Assembly (NCBI GenBank): GCA_013697245.1
Contig: JACCXH010000051.1
Coordinates: 181,794-245,793 of the forward strand
Length of the DNA: 64,000 nt
Source: Bacteroidota bacterium
GTDB taxonomy: Bacteria > Bacteroidota > Bacteroidia > B-17B0 > Aurantibacillaceae
Direction: 5' to 3'
Shown: positions 9,456 to 18,753 of the stretch, in pieces
How the letters are laid out: every line of letters starts with the position of its first letter
Numbering within the stretch: position 1 is the stretch's first letter
The notes under the pieces: model-generated
Told to the model about the DNA's origin: nothing
Databases searched by the model: none
What the model saw: only the letters and a program-made list of their open reading frames with translations
Made by a program: the position numbers and the translations under genes

Positions 9456-10283
9456 ATGAGAAAGATAATTAACCTAATTTTTAGCTTAAATGTGGTTTTA
9501 GTGACTGTAAATGCTCAAACTTTGAGTGAAGAAACCATTATTATAGATACGAATTACGGTAAAATGAAAATTAAATTATTTGAAGAAACTCCTTTGCATA
9601 AAGCCAATTTTTTAAAATTAGTGCAGGCAAAAGCTTTCGATTCTCTTTTGTTTCATCGCGTAATAAATAGTTTTATGATCCAGGGTGGCGACCCTCTTAG
9701 TAAAAATGCCAAACCCGGTGATTCTCTTGGGCATGGAGATATGGGCTATACGCTGCCGGCCGAGTTTAACACGAAGCTTATTCATAAAAAAGGCAGTTTA
9801 GCAGCCGCCCGCGAAAGTGATGATATTAACCCAAAGTTTGAGTCTAGTGCCTCACAGTTCTATCTTGTAATGGGTAAGAAGAGAACAATGGATGACCTGA
9901 AAAAATATGAAGACAGAATTAATAAAACCCGGTATGTTAATTGTGCCAGAACCTTTATGAAAACCGATGACGGCAAAAAACTAAAACGAACTTACGATAG
10001 ATGTAAAGCGGAAAATAAAGTAGATAGCGCTAAAATTATAAATGCGCAAATAGAAGCTTTTATTATGACCGAGAACCTAAAGACCCCCGAATATAAATTT
10101 AATAAAGAACAAATTGAAGCGTATACAACCGTTGGCGGAACACCACATTTGGATGGCACTTACACTGTTTTTGGCGAGGTTGTTGAAGGAATGGAAGTAA
10201 TAGATAAAATTGCCGCTGTTAAAACCGATAAGCGCGATAGGCCTTTGGAGGACATTAGAATTAAAGTATGGTTAACAAAATAA
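9456..10283 (+). CDS. Peptidyl-prolyl cis-trans isomerase, cyclophilin type, exported
   Basis: 275 residues with a signal peptide (1-20, ending VNAQ). Cyclophilin core motifs: IIDTNYGKMKIKLFEETPLH, the active-site FHRVINSFMIQGGDP (about 66-80), then FESSASQFYLVMGK, and at the end TPHLDGTYTVFGEVVEGMEV. Between the two halves there is a Lys/Arg/Glu-rich insert of about 80 residues (about 143-220) absent from minimal cyclophilins and common in Bacteroidota periplasmic PPIases. The predicted role is folding of exported proteins. The next gene starts 67 bp downstream on the same strand and also encodes an exported protein. Confidence 0.88.
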   Translation: MRKIINLIFSLNVVLVTVNAQTLSEETIIIDTNYGKMKIKLFEETPLHKANFLKLVQAKAFDSLLFHRVINSFMIQGGDPLSKNAKPGDSLGHGDMGYTLPAEFNTKLIHKKGSLAAARESDDINPKFESSASQFYLVMGKKRTMDDLKKYEDRINKTRYVNCARTFMKTDDGKKLKRTYDRCKAENKVDSAKIINAQIEAFIMTENLKTPEYKFNKEQIEAYTTVGGTPHLDGTYTVFGEVVEGMEVIDKIAAVKTDKRDRPLEDIRIKVWLTK

Positions 10284-10350
10284 ATTAGCAATATTAATTA
10301 AACCTTTATATCTTAGATACGTCAAAAAGAAAAACCAAAAACAATTTAAT

Positions 10351-10812
10351 ATGAAAAAGATAATTTTATCGCTTGCATTAGTTACGGGTTTAACTACTTT
10401 AAGCAAAGCGCAAGAAGCTGCTCAAACAGCCCCGGTATCAAAAAAAGAAAGTAAAAAAGAGCAAACGCCGGAAGAACGTTCGAAAAGCGCTGCTAATTGG
10501 GCGGAAAAAAAATTAGGGCTTAATGCTGAGCAAAAATCACAATGGGAAGTTGCCGCGCTAAAACGCTCTATGGTAAACCAACGATTGCACGATAGATTAA
10601 AAGGAACTACAACACCTGATGAAAGAAAGATCATTCATGAAGAAATAAAAGGAAATGTAGATGCATTTGATGGAACTGTAAATGCTTTTTTAACACCTGA
10701 ACAAAAAACAAAGTTTGAGGCGATCAAAAAACAAAAGCATGAAGCGCACCAGGCAAAAATTAAATCGGGTAAAGCAACTGCAGACTCAGTAGATGATAAT
10801 ATTGAAGGATAA
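10351..10812 (+). CDS. Small periplasmic protein with LTxxQ-like motifs (Spy/CpxP-like)
   Basis: 153 residues; signal peptide 1-20 (LSKAQ). The mature protein is highly charged and helical. It contains LNAEQKSQWE (about 58-67) and LTPEQKTKFE (about 115-124), two copies of the LT-x-x-Q type motif that marks Spy/CpxP periplasmic chaperone-like proteins. The spacing of about 57 residues fits the helical hairpin of that fold. This is a motif-level call; the overall sequence is not close to E. coli Spy. It could bind misfolded envelope proteins, in keeping with the neighbouring cyclophilin. Confidence 0.6.
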   Translation: MKKIILSLALVTGLTTLSKAQEAAQTAPVSKKESKKEQTPEERSKSAANWAEKKLGLNAEQKSQWEVAALKRSMVNQRLHDRLKGTTTPDERKIIHEEIKGNVDAFDGTVNAFLTPEQKTKFEAIKKQKHEAHQAKIKSGKATADSVDDNIEG

Positions 10813-10826
10813 AATTTAAAATAAAT

Positions 10827-10862
10827 AAAACCCCCATTCGGTAACCGAATGGGGGTTTTTGT
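10827..10862. terminator. Bidirectional terminator between convergent genes
   Basis: Stem of 11 bp in the GC-rich core (10831-10841 with 10845-10855, loop TAA), extended by A-T pairs on both flanks. It serves the Spy-like gene (+) and overlaps the stop codon region of the ArsC-like gene (-). Confidence 0.88.
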
Positions 10863-11212
10863 TATAATGCTTTTTTCGCTTCGGTGATGGTGCTTTTTGA
10901 ATTGCCCACAAATATTTTATCTTTAATAATTATGACCGGCCTTTTTAGAAAAGTGTATTCGCCTAAGATTAATTTTTTAATGTCTGCTTCTGTCAGTTTT
11001 TTCTCATTCAATTTTAATGCTCTATACTTGCGGGCTATCTTACTAAATAAAGCTTCGTACGAGCCAACTTTTACTTTTAATTCTTCTAATTGAGGTGCAG
11101 TAATGTTTTCGGTTTTAATATCCTGAAACTGGAAACCTTTTTCTTTAAGCCCTAATTCATCAATGATGCGTTTGCAGGTATCACAGGTAGATAGATAAAA
11201 TATTTTTTTCAT
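10862..11212 (-). CDS. ArsC/Spx family thioredoxin-fold protein
   Basis: 116 residues, the usual length for the ArsC/Spx/YffB family. It has a CxxC pair (Cys10 and Cys13, STCDTCKR) at the end of strand 1, FQFQDIKTENIT, and the cis-Pro motif RPVIIIKDKIFVGN at about 92-105. ArsC reductases have CxxS at most and use a catalytic Cys with three Arg; Spx has CxxC and binds RNA polymerase. Here the context gives no ars genes, so arsenate reduction is only possible, not shown. Its start is 23 bp from the divergent CHAT gene. Confidence 0.75.
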   Translation of the reverse strand: MKKIFYLSTCDTCKRIIDELGLKEKGFQFQDIKTENITAPQLEELKVKVGSYEALFSKIARKYRALKLNEKKLTEADIKKLILGEYTFLKRPVIIIKDKIFVGNSKSTITEAKKAL

Positions 11213-11235
11213 AAAAGTTTGGTTAAATTTGAAAT

Positions 11236-14200
11236 GTGAAGTTACACTTAAAAATAATTATCATAAGTTTTCTTTTTAATTCTTTAACGGCCCAAAATTA
11301 CGAAAAGGATTGGAGTGTTATTAATAAAAAACTTGAGGCAGGAATTCCTGTTTCAATAAACGAAGCAGAAGCATTTGCTTCAAAATATAAGAACAAGCTG
11401 GTGCAATACGCCGATAATTCAACTCAGCTTTATAGTTTGCTAGCCAACAATTATTACAACCTTTCTAAATTTGAAAAAGCGGAAGAAAATTATTTAAAAG
11501 CATACGGTTATGCCAAAATAGCAATTGATACAACTTTAAAGCACATCGTTGAATTAAGCCTGGCTATTTATAATTACAATTCCAATAATTTACTGGAAGC
11601 CGAAAAATATTATCTTAAATGCATGGCTGGCATGGCAGCTATATATGGACAATCCAGCCGCGAATACACGGGTATTTTTTACGATTACACACGTTTATTG
11701 ATAGATCTTGAAAGATACAAAGATGCCAAGCCTTATGTTGACGCGCTGCTTTTTTATTACAAAACAATGGATGGTGAAAATAACAAACGTTACATTGGTT
11801 TATTAAACTGCGACGCCATCATTTATCAAAATACAGGTAATTATGCAAAAGCCATTGAGATCTATTCAAGCATTATAACCGATAATAGGTTGCTTAATAT
11901 TGGCGATACACTTGGACATATTATTACGATCTCAAACCTTGGAGATGTGTATAGAGAAGCTGGTGAATACAACCTTGGCATCAGTAATTTAAAAAATGCA
12001 AAAGCCCTGCATTATAAATACAACGTGCGCGATAGGGATATTTTATCTACCATCGAAAATAATTTAGCCTTATGTTATAAGAATAGTTCGCAACCAAAAT
12101 TAGCCGAAGAGTGTTATAATAATTCTATCGAAATTCGTAAAGCAAGCAATGAAACCAATACAGAATCGTATTGCAGTACCTTAAGTAACAAGGCCGACCT
12201 GTTAAGGATGCTTGGAAGATTTGGCGAAGCATCTGAATTATTATTAACCGCGCTTGAAATTCGTAAACAACGTTTTGGTACTAAAACAGAGAATTACGCC
12301 AACGCTGTTTCTAATCTTGCCAATGTTTATTTTGATGCCGGTTATTATAAAGAAGCACTTGAAAGGAATTTGCAGGCAAAAGAAATTTACCAGGAAGTTG
12401 TGGGTGAAGAACACCAGAGCTATGGAAATTGTTTAAATAGTTTATCGCTTTGTTATTTGTATTTTAAGAATTATGCCAAAGCAGAAGAATGTAAATTAAA
12501 AGCACTCCAAATTATTGAGGCGAGTGTGGGCAAGAACCACTATAGGTATTCTGCTTATTTAATTTCTACTTACGGTTTGTACCGTAAAACAAATCAATTG
12601 CAAAAAGCGGAAATAAATTTAAAAGAAGCGCTTGCTTTAATTGAACGTAATTTTGGTCGAAAGCATGAACTGTTTGCAGAAGCACAATTATCTTTGGCTG
12701 AGGTATACGCCTTGCAGCGTCGTTTTGAAGATGCAACACTTTTGTATTTTGAATGCCTTGATTATTACTCAGGACAAATAAACGCTTATTTTAATTCTAT
12801 GAGTGAGGGCGATCAGGCAGCGTACCTCTCATTTATTACACCGGTTTTTGAGAGCTATAATATTTATTTGATCAATTATAAATTAAACAAGCCTACCAAA
12901 GATTTTAGCGAACATTTAAAGCGTGCATTGCGGTACCAATTGCAGTTAAAATCTTTATTGGCCAACCGTTCGGCAAAATTAAAAAAAGAGGTAGAAGCCA
13001 GCAATGATGCTGATCTGAAAAAGATCTATCAGGATTGGCTATTGGTAAAGAACGAGCTATTAAATAATTATAAATCTACCGAACCCGCATTTGATAATAA
13101 TGAACTATATAAAAAATCATCTGAATTAGAAACGCGTTTAAAATCCAAACTAAAGAATTTTGCAAGTACCGGGGCCGTTTCGTTTGATCAGTTAAAACAA
13201 AATTTAAATGATAACGAGGCGGCCATAGAGCTCTTTAAAGTAAACGAAGCGCTAAACGATACACAAAGTGTTATAAAATATGGCGCTCTGGTAATAAAAA
13301 ATAAATTAACTGCGCCTGAGTTGGTGATCTATAAAGATGGAAATGAACTGGAAGGAAAAAAATTCAATAACTATAGTAATGGTATTGATGATCAGTTAAA
13401 GGACAGTTTAAGTTATGGTGCATTTATTAAACCTTTAGAGAATGCCATTAAAGGCGTGAGCCGCATTTATGTTAGCTCTGACGGCATTTTTCATAAATTA
13501 AGTTTTTTAAGTTTATACGATCCCTTCACAAAAAAATACTTAATTGATAAGTATGAAATTTACCAGATCTCTAACCTTGGTTCAATCTCAAAAAATGCTA
13601 AGAATGATCTTAATCCAAACCTAACTGCAAATTTATTTGGCTACCCTGATTATGAATATGATTTTAAAAAGAACAAAACAAAAGAGACCATTGAATCAAC
13701 CCAAATAGTAGTAAAGCGTTTTGGGTTGACTAATCTTGCTAAATTACCGGGCACAAAAACAGAAGTGGAAGAGATAGCCAAAAGCCTTGCTGCAAAAGAT
13801 TGGAAGACCACTAGCTATATTGAACAGTTTGCGAGTGAACAAAATCTAAGAAAAGTAAACTCGCCTAAAATTTTGCACATTGCCACACACGGTTTTTATT
13901 TAAAGAATATTGAGAGTGACGATAAATTATTTTTAGGGTTTGAGAATTCTGCCATAAAAGAGAATTCGCTTTTGCGCTCAGGAATAATATTAGCTGGTGC
14001 CGGCCCATCCACTGCCGATTCATTAAATAGAGATTCAGAAAATGATGGAATTGTAACGGCTTACGAAGCATCGTTATTAAATCTTTCAAACACAGATCTC
14101 GTAGTTCTGTCGGCTTGCCAAACCGGTTTGGGCGATGAAATGGGAAGTGAAGGAGTAGCAGGATTACAACGTTCTTTTACTATTGCAGGCGCAAAAAATA

Positions 14201-14385
14201 TAATTATGAGTTTATGGCCGGTAGATGATTATGCAACACAAATGTTAATGACAGAGTTTTATAAAAATTATGCCGTATCTCAAAATTCTGAGAATGCTTT
14301 TAAGATGGCGCAATTAGAGGTAAAGAAAAAATATCCGCAGCCATATTACTGGGCTGCATTTGTATTATTAAAAACATTTAATTAA
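11236..14385 (+). CDS. Exported TPR-CHAT protein (caspase-like peptidase domain)
   Basis: 1049 residues; signal peptide about 1-19 (NSLTAQ). TPR repeats fill about 60-500 (repeated 'YANAVSNLANVYFDAGYYKEALE' style helices), then a helical linker, then a CHAT domain (about 720-1048). The caspase-like dyad is intact: His885 in HIATHGF and Cys961 in LSACQTG. CHAT peptidases are activated by partners bound through TPRs. Start is GTG at 11236, four bases after a TAAATTTG -7 box (11224-11231), so the message may be leaderless. An exported CHAT protein is unlike the cytosolic gRAMP-Csx29 or gasdermin types; its substrate is unknown. Confidence 0.85.
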   Translation: MKLHLKIIIISFLFNSLTAQNYEKDWSVINKKLEAGIPVSINEAEAFASKYKNKLVQYADNSTQLYSLLANNYYNLSKFEKAEENYLKAYGYAKIAIDTTLKHIVELSLAIYNYNSNNLLEAEKYYLKCMAGMAAIYGQSSREYTGIFYDYTRLLIDLERYKDAKPYVDALLFYYKTMDGENNKRYIGLLNCDAIIYQNTGNYAKAIEIYSSIITDNRLLNIGDTLGHIITISNLGDVYREAGEYNLGISNLKNAKALHYKYNVRDRDILSTIENNLALCYKNSSQPKLAEECYNNSIEIRKASNETNTESYCSTLSNKADLLRMLGRFGEASELLLTALEIRKQRFGTKTENYANAVSNLANVYFDAGYYKEALERNLQAKEIYQEVVGEEHQSYGNCLNSLSLCYLYFKNYAKAEECKLKALQIIEASVGKNHYRYSAYLISTYGLYRKTNQLQKAEINLKEALALIERNFGRKHELFAEAQLSLAEVYALQRRFEDATLLYFECLDYYSGQINAYFNSMSEGDQAAYLSFITPVFESYNIYLINYKLNKPTKDFSEHLKRALRYQLQLKSLLANRSAKLKKEVEASNDADLKKIYQDWLLVKNELLNNYKSTEPAFDNNELYKKSSELETRLKSKLKNFASTGAVSFDQLKQNLNDNEAAIELFKVNEALNDTQSVIKYGALVIKNKLTAPELVIYKDGNELEGKKFNNYSNGIDDQLKDSLSYGAFIKPLENAIKGVSRIYVSSDGIFHKLSFLSLYDPFTKKYLIDKYEIYQISNLGSISKNAKNDLNPNLTANLFGYPDYEYDFKKNKTKETIESTQIVVKRFGLTNLAKLPGTKTEVEEIAKSLAAKDWKTTSYIEQFASEQNLRKVNSPKILHIATHGFYLKNIESDDKLFLGFENSAIKENSLLRSGIILAGAGPSTADSLNRDSENDGIVTAYEASLLNLSNTDLVVLSACQTGLGDEMGSEGVAGLQRSFTIAGAKNIIMSLWPVDDYATQMLMTEFYKNYAVSQNSENAFKMAQLEVKKKYPQPYYWAAFVLLKTFN

Positions 14386-14394
14386 GCTAACAAT

Positions 14395-15327
14395 TTACTT
14401 GCGAGCGGCTCTCAGGAATTTATCTTTGGTAATAATTACTAAACCGGTTAGTACTATAGAAGATAACATGAACATTAAAACAAGCACTGTTCTGTGTGGC
14501 GAGTTCTTCTTGTCGGGGAGATCAGGATAGGATACAATTGTAGTATAACTTAAGTTCCCATTAAAATCTGTAATGTTCTTATCGTAGGTTTGTTTTAGCA
14601 TTTTATAGTTCTCAAGCTCCAGGAAAAATTGATTATTTAAAATAGCAAATTCGCCACCATGTTCTTTTAAATTATTTAGTAATGCCTTATCCGATTCGTT
14701 CAGGTCTTTTTTTCCTAATTTTTTACTAACTATTTTTGATTGTGTACCAATATCCAATAAACCATAATTTAAACGCATAAATTTTAATTTATTTTCAAGA
14801 GAGTCAATTTCATTTTTTTTGGAATTTAATTGCTTGGTATATAATTCTACATATTCAGTATATTTTTCTTTTTTACGCTTACGAATCAGGTTGTTTACTT
14901 CTTCAATCATTCCATTTCCAAGCTTTTGAGCAAATTCAGGCGATTGATCAATAACACTTACTTCTATAGATTGGTAGCGCGTAAATTTTATCTGAATATT
15001 TGAATTATAGAGCTTATTGAATTTTGACTGCGCTTTTTCTTCCGTAGCATCGATCTCATAATGTTTAAATAGGTCAAAACGTTTTGTAAGATCGATCTTG
15101 ATCTCTTCACTGCTTAAGAACTGAAACAATTGCTCGGCCCCCGATTCTTTACTAAAAGGCACAATATTGGTAGGGTACAGTACGAAAGTAGATCTATAAT
15201 CGGGAGGCATAATAAAAGGCGATGAAATTACAATTGAAAACACAACAGCAATAGCTGAAACAATTGCCAGTTTTTTCCAATTCTTAAGCAGAAGTTCTAT
15301 TGTAGTTATCGTGTCAAAGCTTTCCAT
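14395..15327 (-). CDS. Wzz/GNVR-type chain-length determinant-like protein
   Basis: 310 residues. Two membrane helices (about 19-38 and 284-303) enclose a periplasmic region with a coiled coil (about 150-200, KTKQLNSKKNEIDSLENK-like heptads). The first segment begins TTIELLLKNWKKLAIVSAI and is followed by a P-rich PFIMPPDYRS, as in Wzz proteins. This family regulates polymer length of O antigen or exopolysaccharide. There is no BY-kinase domain at the C-terminus and no polysaccharide genes nearby, so it acts with genes elsewhere. It converges on the CHAT gene with 9 bp between stop codons. Confidence 0.75.
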   Translation of the reverse strand: MESFDTITTIELLLKNWKKLAIVSAIAVVFSIVISSPFIMPPDYRSTFVLYPTNIVPFSKESGAEQLFQFLSSEEIKIDLTKRFDLFKHYEIDATEEKAQSKFNKLYNSNIQIKFTRYQSIEVSVIDQSPEFAQKLGNGMIEEVNNLIRKRKKEKYTEYVELYTKQLNSKKNEIDSLENKLKFMRLNYGLLDIGTQSKIVSKKLGKKDLNESDKALLNNLKEHGGEFAILNNQFFLELENYKMLKQTYDKNITDFNGNLSYTTIVSYPDLPDKKNSPHRTVLVLMFMLSSIVLTGLVIITKDKFLRAARK

Positions 15328-15493
15328 ACCGATCGTATATTTTCTTATACTGACATAAATGTATAAATAAAATTGAATGATTAAGCATCGCTTAATTTCA
15401 AAAAAACGAAGTATAGAACTTAAAATTCCTTAAAAGACGTTCTTTTGTGTATGAGCGGTAGATATCTTTAAGGGATTATAACTATTTTTAGGC

Positions 15494-16159
15494 GTGATTA
15501 AATTAGATCAACTTCGTAAATCTTACCAGCTTGCCGATGCCTCTTTCGAAGTTCTAAAAGGCATTGATCTGCATATTAAAGAAGGTGAATTTGTTTCTAT
15601 TATGGGCTCCTCGGGTTCGGGTAAATCAACGCTCTTAAATATATTAGGCATTTTAGATAATTATGATTCGGGAACTTACCATTTAAACGGGACTTTGGTC
15701 AAAGATCTTTCTCAAAAAAAAGCAGCCCAACTCCGAAATCAATTTCTTGGTTTTGTATTTCAATCTTTTAATTTATTATCCTTTAAAAACGCCATGGAAA
15801 ATGTGGCTTTGCCATTATATTACCAAAAGATATCGAGAAAAGAAAGAAATAAAAAAGCGTTGGAGTATTTAGACAGGATGGGTTTACGTGATTGGGCTAA
15901 TCATTTACCTAGCGAGTTAAGTGGTGGACAAAAACAGCGTGTTGCCATTGCACGGGCTTTAATTGGTAACCCCAAAGTTATTTTTGCCGATGAGCCAACA
16001 GGCGCACTCGATTCGCAAACATCTATTGAAGTAATGGACATTTTTAAGGATATTCATTTACAAGGAAAAACAATTGTTTTGGTGACACACGAAAATGATA
16101 TTGCAGCCTTAACAGATAGAACTATAAGATTGAAAGACGGATTAATTATTAATGATTGA
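15494..16159 (+). CDS. ABC transporter ATP-binding protein (MacB/LolD type)
   Basis: 221 residues, start GTG. All nucleotide-binding motifs are present: Walker [10 protein letters not shown] (about 37-45), Q-loop VFQSFNLL, signature [15 protein letters not shown] (about 138-152), Walker [13 protein letters not shown] and the H-loop VTHE. This is the small MacB/LolD/FtsE class that works with FtsX-fold permeases. It heads a cluster of ATPase, two permeases and a HlyD adaptor, all on the plus strand, so it most likely powers a tripartite exporter. No TolC is adjacent. Confidence 0.92.
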   Translation: MIKLDQLRKSYQLADASFEVLKGIDLHIKEGEFVSIMGSSGSGKSTLLNILGILDNYDSGTYHLNGTLVKDLSQKKAAQLRNQFLGFVFQSFNLLSFKNAMENVALPLYYQKISRKERNKKALEYLDRMGLRDWANHLPSELSGGQKQRVAIARALIGNPKVIFADEPTGALDSQTSIEVMDIFKDIHLQGKTIVLVTHENDIAALTDRTIRLKDGLIIND

Positions 16160-16233
16160 CAATTTTTAGATTGACGATTCACAATTAAAGGTGCAATTGT
16201 AAATTTAGATTGTCAATTATAAATTAAGCATAT
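16160..16233. repeat. Degenerate short tandem repeat between ABC genes
   Basis: The 74-bp gap is built from variants of the word ATTGACAATT/TTTAGATTG (for example TTGACAATTT, GATTCACAATT, GCAATTGTAAATT, GATTGTCAATT), giving a partly self-complementary A/T-rich spacer. It separates ATPase and permease genes that otherwise look like one operon. No coding potential or clear terminator. Confidence 0.45.
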
Positions 16234-17463
16234 ATGTTTGACCTCGATAAGTGGCAGGAAATATTAGGAACAATTAAGAAGAATAAACTTCGCACCATAC
16301 TCACAGCGTTTAGCGTGGCATGGGGTATTTTTATTCTTATTATTTTATTGGCTGCCGGTCAGGGCTTGCGCAATGGCGCGCAGGAACAATTTGGCAACGA
16401 TGCCGCAAACAGTATTTGGGTAGATGGCGGGATGACGAGCATGGCCTATGAAGGTTATAAGCCGGGAAGAATGATACAATTAAATAATGCTGATTTTTTT
16501 CATATTAAGAAAGACATTGCCGGTATTGATCATACAAGCGCAGTTTATAACGGACATCAAAGCAAAATACTTTCATACAAGAACGAGCATGCCGGTTTTA
16601 TTGTGCGTGCCTGTGCTCCCGATCATAACTTACTTGAAAAAGCAAAAATAATAAGCGGACGTTTTATAAACGAAATAGATTTTAATGAATTCAGAAAAGT
16701 TTGCATTATTGGTATCCCGGTTCGCAAAGCATTGTTTAAAGACGAAGACCCAATTAATAAATTTATTGATGCCGGTGGAACAAAATACAAAGTGGTAGGT
16801 GTTTTTAACGACCCCGGTAAAGGCGATAACGACAGGATCTATATTCCATTATTTACCGCACAACGTGTAAATAATGGTAAAGATAAAGTAGAAACCATTT
16901 GGGCAAGTACCGGAACCGTTAGTATTGATGGAAGTAAGCAAATTGCAAAAGAAATCAGGCAGACCCTGGCAAAAAAATATCATTTTAATCCAATGGATAT
17001 AAATGCGCTAAATGTTTCAAATAATAATATTGAGTATGCACGCATTATGTCGATGCTGGATGGCATTAAAATATTTATTTTAATTATTGGTATTTTTACA
17101 TTAATTGCCGGCGTAGTAGGTGTAAGTAATATTATGATGATCATTGTAAAAGAACGTACAAAAGAAATTGGCGTGCGAAAAGCATTAGGCGCAACTCCAT
17201 TTTCGATCGTAGCTCTAATTATCCAGGAATCGGTTTTTATTACATCTATTGCAGGTTATGTTGGCTTACTTGCAGGTATTGGAGTTGTAGAGGGGTTAAA
17301 GGCCGCAGGTTTAGAAGGAGATTTTTTTAAGAACCCAACAGTTGATATCAACATAGCGATATTAGCGGTTGGATTAATAGTTTTGGCAGGCGCATTGGCG
17401 GGTTTTTTCCCGGCAATAAAAGCAGCAAGAGTACAACCTATAACAGCATTAAGAGAAGATTAA
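16234..17463 (+). CDS. MacB-type ABC transporter permease 1
   Basis: 409 residues. Topology of the MacB family: one N-terminal membrane helix (about 17-42), a large periplasmic MacB_PCD domain (about 45-260), then three C-terminal helices forming the FtsX domain with the motif NIMMIIVKERTKEIGVRKALGA (shown here in part: KERTKEIGVRKALGA). These permeases do not translocate through the membrane; they use ATP to drive a periplasmic 'mechanotransmission' step that pushes substrate to the outer-membrane duct. The stop is immediately followed by the ATG of the second permease, so the two are translationally coupled. Confidence 0.9.
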   Translation: MFDLDKWQEILGTIKKNKLRTILTAFSVAWGIFILIILLAAGQGLRNGAQEQFGNDAANSIWVDGGMTSMAYEGYKPGRMIQLNNADFFHIKKDIAGIDHTSAVYNGHQSKILSYKNEHAGFIVRACAPDHNLLEKAKIISGRFINEIDFNEFRKVCIIGIPVRKALFKDEDPINKFIDAGGTKYKVVGVFNDPGKGDNDRIYIPLFTAQRVNNGKDKVETIWASTGTVSIDGSKQIAKEIRQTLAKKYHFNPMDINALNVSNNNIEYARIMSMLDGIKIFILIIGIFTLIAGVVGVSNIMMIIVKERTKEIGVRKALGATPFSIVALIIQESVFITSIAGYVGLLAGIGVVEGLKAAGLEGDFFKNPTVDINIAILAVGLIVLAGALAGFFPAIKAARVQPITALRED

Positions 17464-18717
17464 ATGATCTTTGAACGCGATAACTGGCAAGAGATTTTTG
17501 CAACCATCCGTAAAAATAAATTACGGACCTTCTTAACGATGCTTGGCGTATTTTGGGGAATTTTTATGCTCGTTATTATGCTCGGCTCTGGTAACGGTTT
17601 GCGCAATGGCATCTTAAAAGAATTTGCCGGCACCGCTACAAATAGTTTTTTTATATGGACCCAGCAAACTACAAAAGCATACAAAGGCATGAAGCCCGGT
17701 AGGAATTTTAATTTTAACCTGGCCGATGTAGAAGCTATAAAACAAATGCCTGATCTGGATGTAGTTTCGCCGTTAAATCAATTAGGTGGATACGAAGGTG
17801 CCAATAATGTTGTGCGTGGATTAAAGACCGCGCCATGCGAGATACAAGCCTGTTTTCCAAACTCAACCGAAATTGCGCAGGTAAGAATAAGCAAAGGCCG
17901 TTTTATAAATGAATTGGATGTAAAAGAAAAAAGAAAGATCTGTGTGATCGGTCCGCGCGTTGCCGAAATGTTATTTAAGAAAGATGAAACTGTTATTGGA
18001 GAGTATATTCGTGTAAACGGTGTCTATTTTAAAGTAGTAGGCTTAACAATTCCTGCTGCCGGTGGCGATGAAGGAAGGCAACAATCACAAAGAATAAATA
18101 TTCCTTTCAGTACTTTTCAAAACGCATTTAATATGGGCGACATAGTTGGATGGTTTGCTATTAAATCAAAAGATAATGTGCCGGCAGAAATTTCAGAAGA
18201 AAAAGTACTTTCTGTTTTGCGCGAACGCCATAAGATTGCGCCGGATGATCAAAAAGCAATAGGGCATTGGAACATGGCTGTTGAATATAATAAGCTCAAC
18301 GGTTTATTTATTGGTATCGAAATTTTAATTTGGATAGTGGGCATTGGCACTTTGTTGGCAGGTGTTATTGGGATCAGTAACATTATGCTGATAGTTGTAA
18401 AAGAGCGTACCAAAGAAATTGGTGTTAAACGTGCTTTAGGCGCTGTGCCATTGCAAATTGTAGGGCAAATTTTAATTGAAGCCGTTTTTTTAACGGCCAT
18501 CTCGGGGTATTTTGGATTGGTAACAGCTATTGGGTTATTAGAACTACTAAATGCAGCCATAGGTGAATCGGGAGAGATGTTCACCAACCCAACTGTTGAT
18601 CTTTCGGTGGCATTAAAAGCTTTAACAGTATTAATAGTAAGTGGAGCAATAGCCGGTTTAATTCCTGCACGTAAAGCGGTATCAATTAAACCGGTTGAAG
18701 CATTGCGGGCAGAATAA
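17464..18717 (+). CDS. MacB-type ABC transporter permease 2
   Basis: 417 residues, starting at the base after the previous stop codon. Same layout as permease 1 (N-terminal helix about 17-42, periplasmic domain, three C-terminal helices with KERTKEIGVKRALGA) and clearly paralogous to it (both begin with DxWQEI-ATIxKNKLRTxLT). The pair probably forms a heterodimer driven by the upstream ATPase. The C-terminal end VSIKPVEALRAE is the normal FtsX terminus. Bacteroidota often carry several such two-permease clusters for antibiotics, peptides or lipids; the substrate cannot be read from sequence. Confidence 0.9.
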   Translation: MIFERDNWQEIFATIRKNKLRTFLTMLGVFWGIFMLVIMLGSGNGLRNGILKEFAGTATNSFFIWTQQTTKAYKGMKPGRNFNFNLADVEAIKQMPDLDVVSPLNQLGGYEGANNVVRGLKTAPCEIQACFPNSTEIAQVRISKGRFINELDVKEKRKICVIGPRVAEMLFKKDETVIGEYIRVNGVYFKVVGLTIPAAGGDEGRQQSQRINIPFSTFQNAFNMGDIVGWFAIKSKDNVPAEISEEKVLSVLRERHKIAPDDQKAIGHWNMAVEYNKLNGLFIGIEILIWIVGIGTLLAGVIGISNIMLIVVKERTKEIGVKRALGAVPLQIVGQILIEAVFLTAISGYFGLVTAIGLLELLNAAIGESGEMFTNPTVDLSVALKALTVLIVSGAIAGLIPARKAVSIKPVEALRAE

Positions 18718-18753
18718 ACAATTAATTTAAAATTATTAAGTAATAAAAATTGT

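Noticed and set aside
10862..11212. Arsenic-resistance locus
   Set aside because: Only an ArsC/Spx-fold protein with CxxC is present; no arsR, arsB or acr3 nearby.
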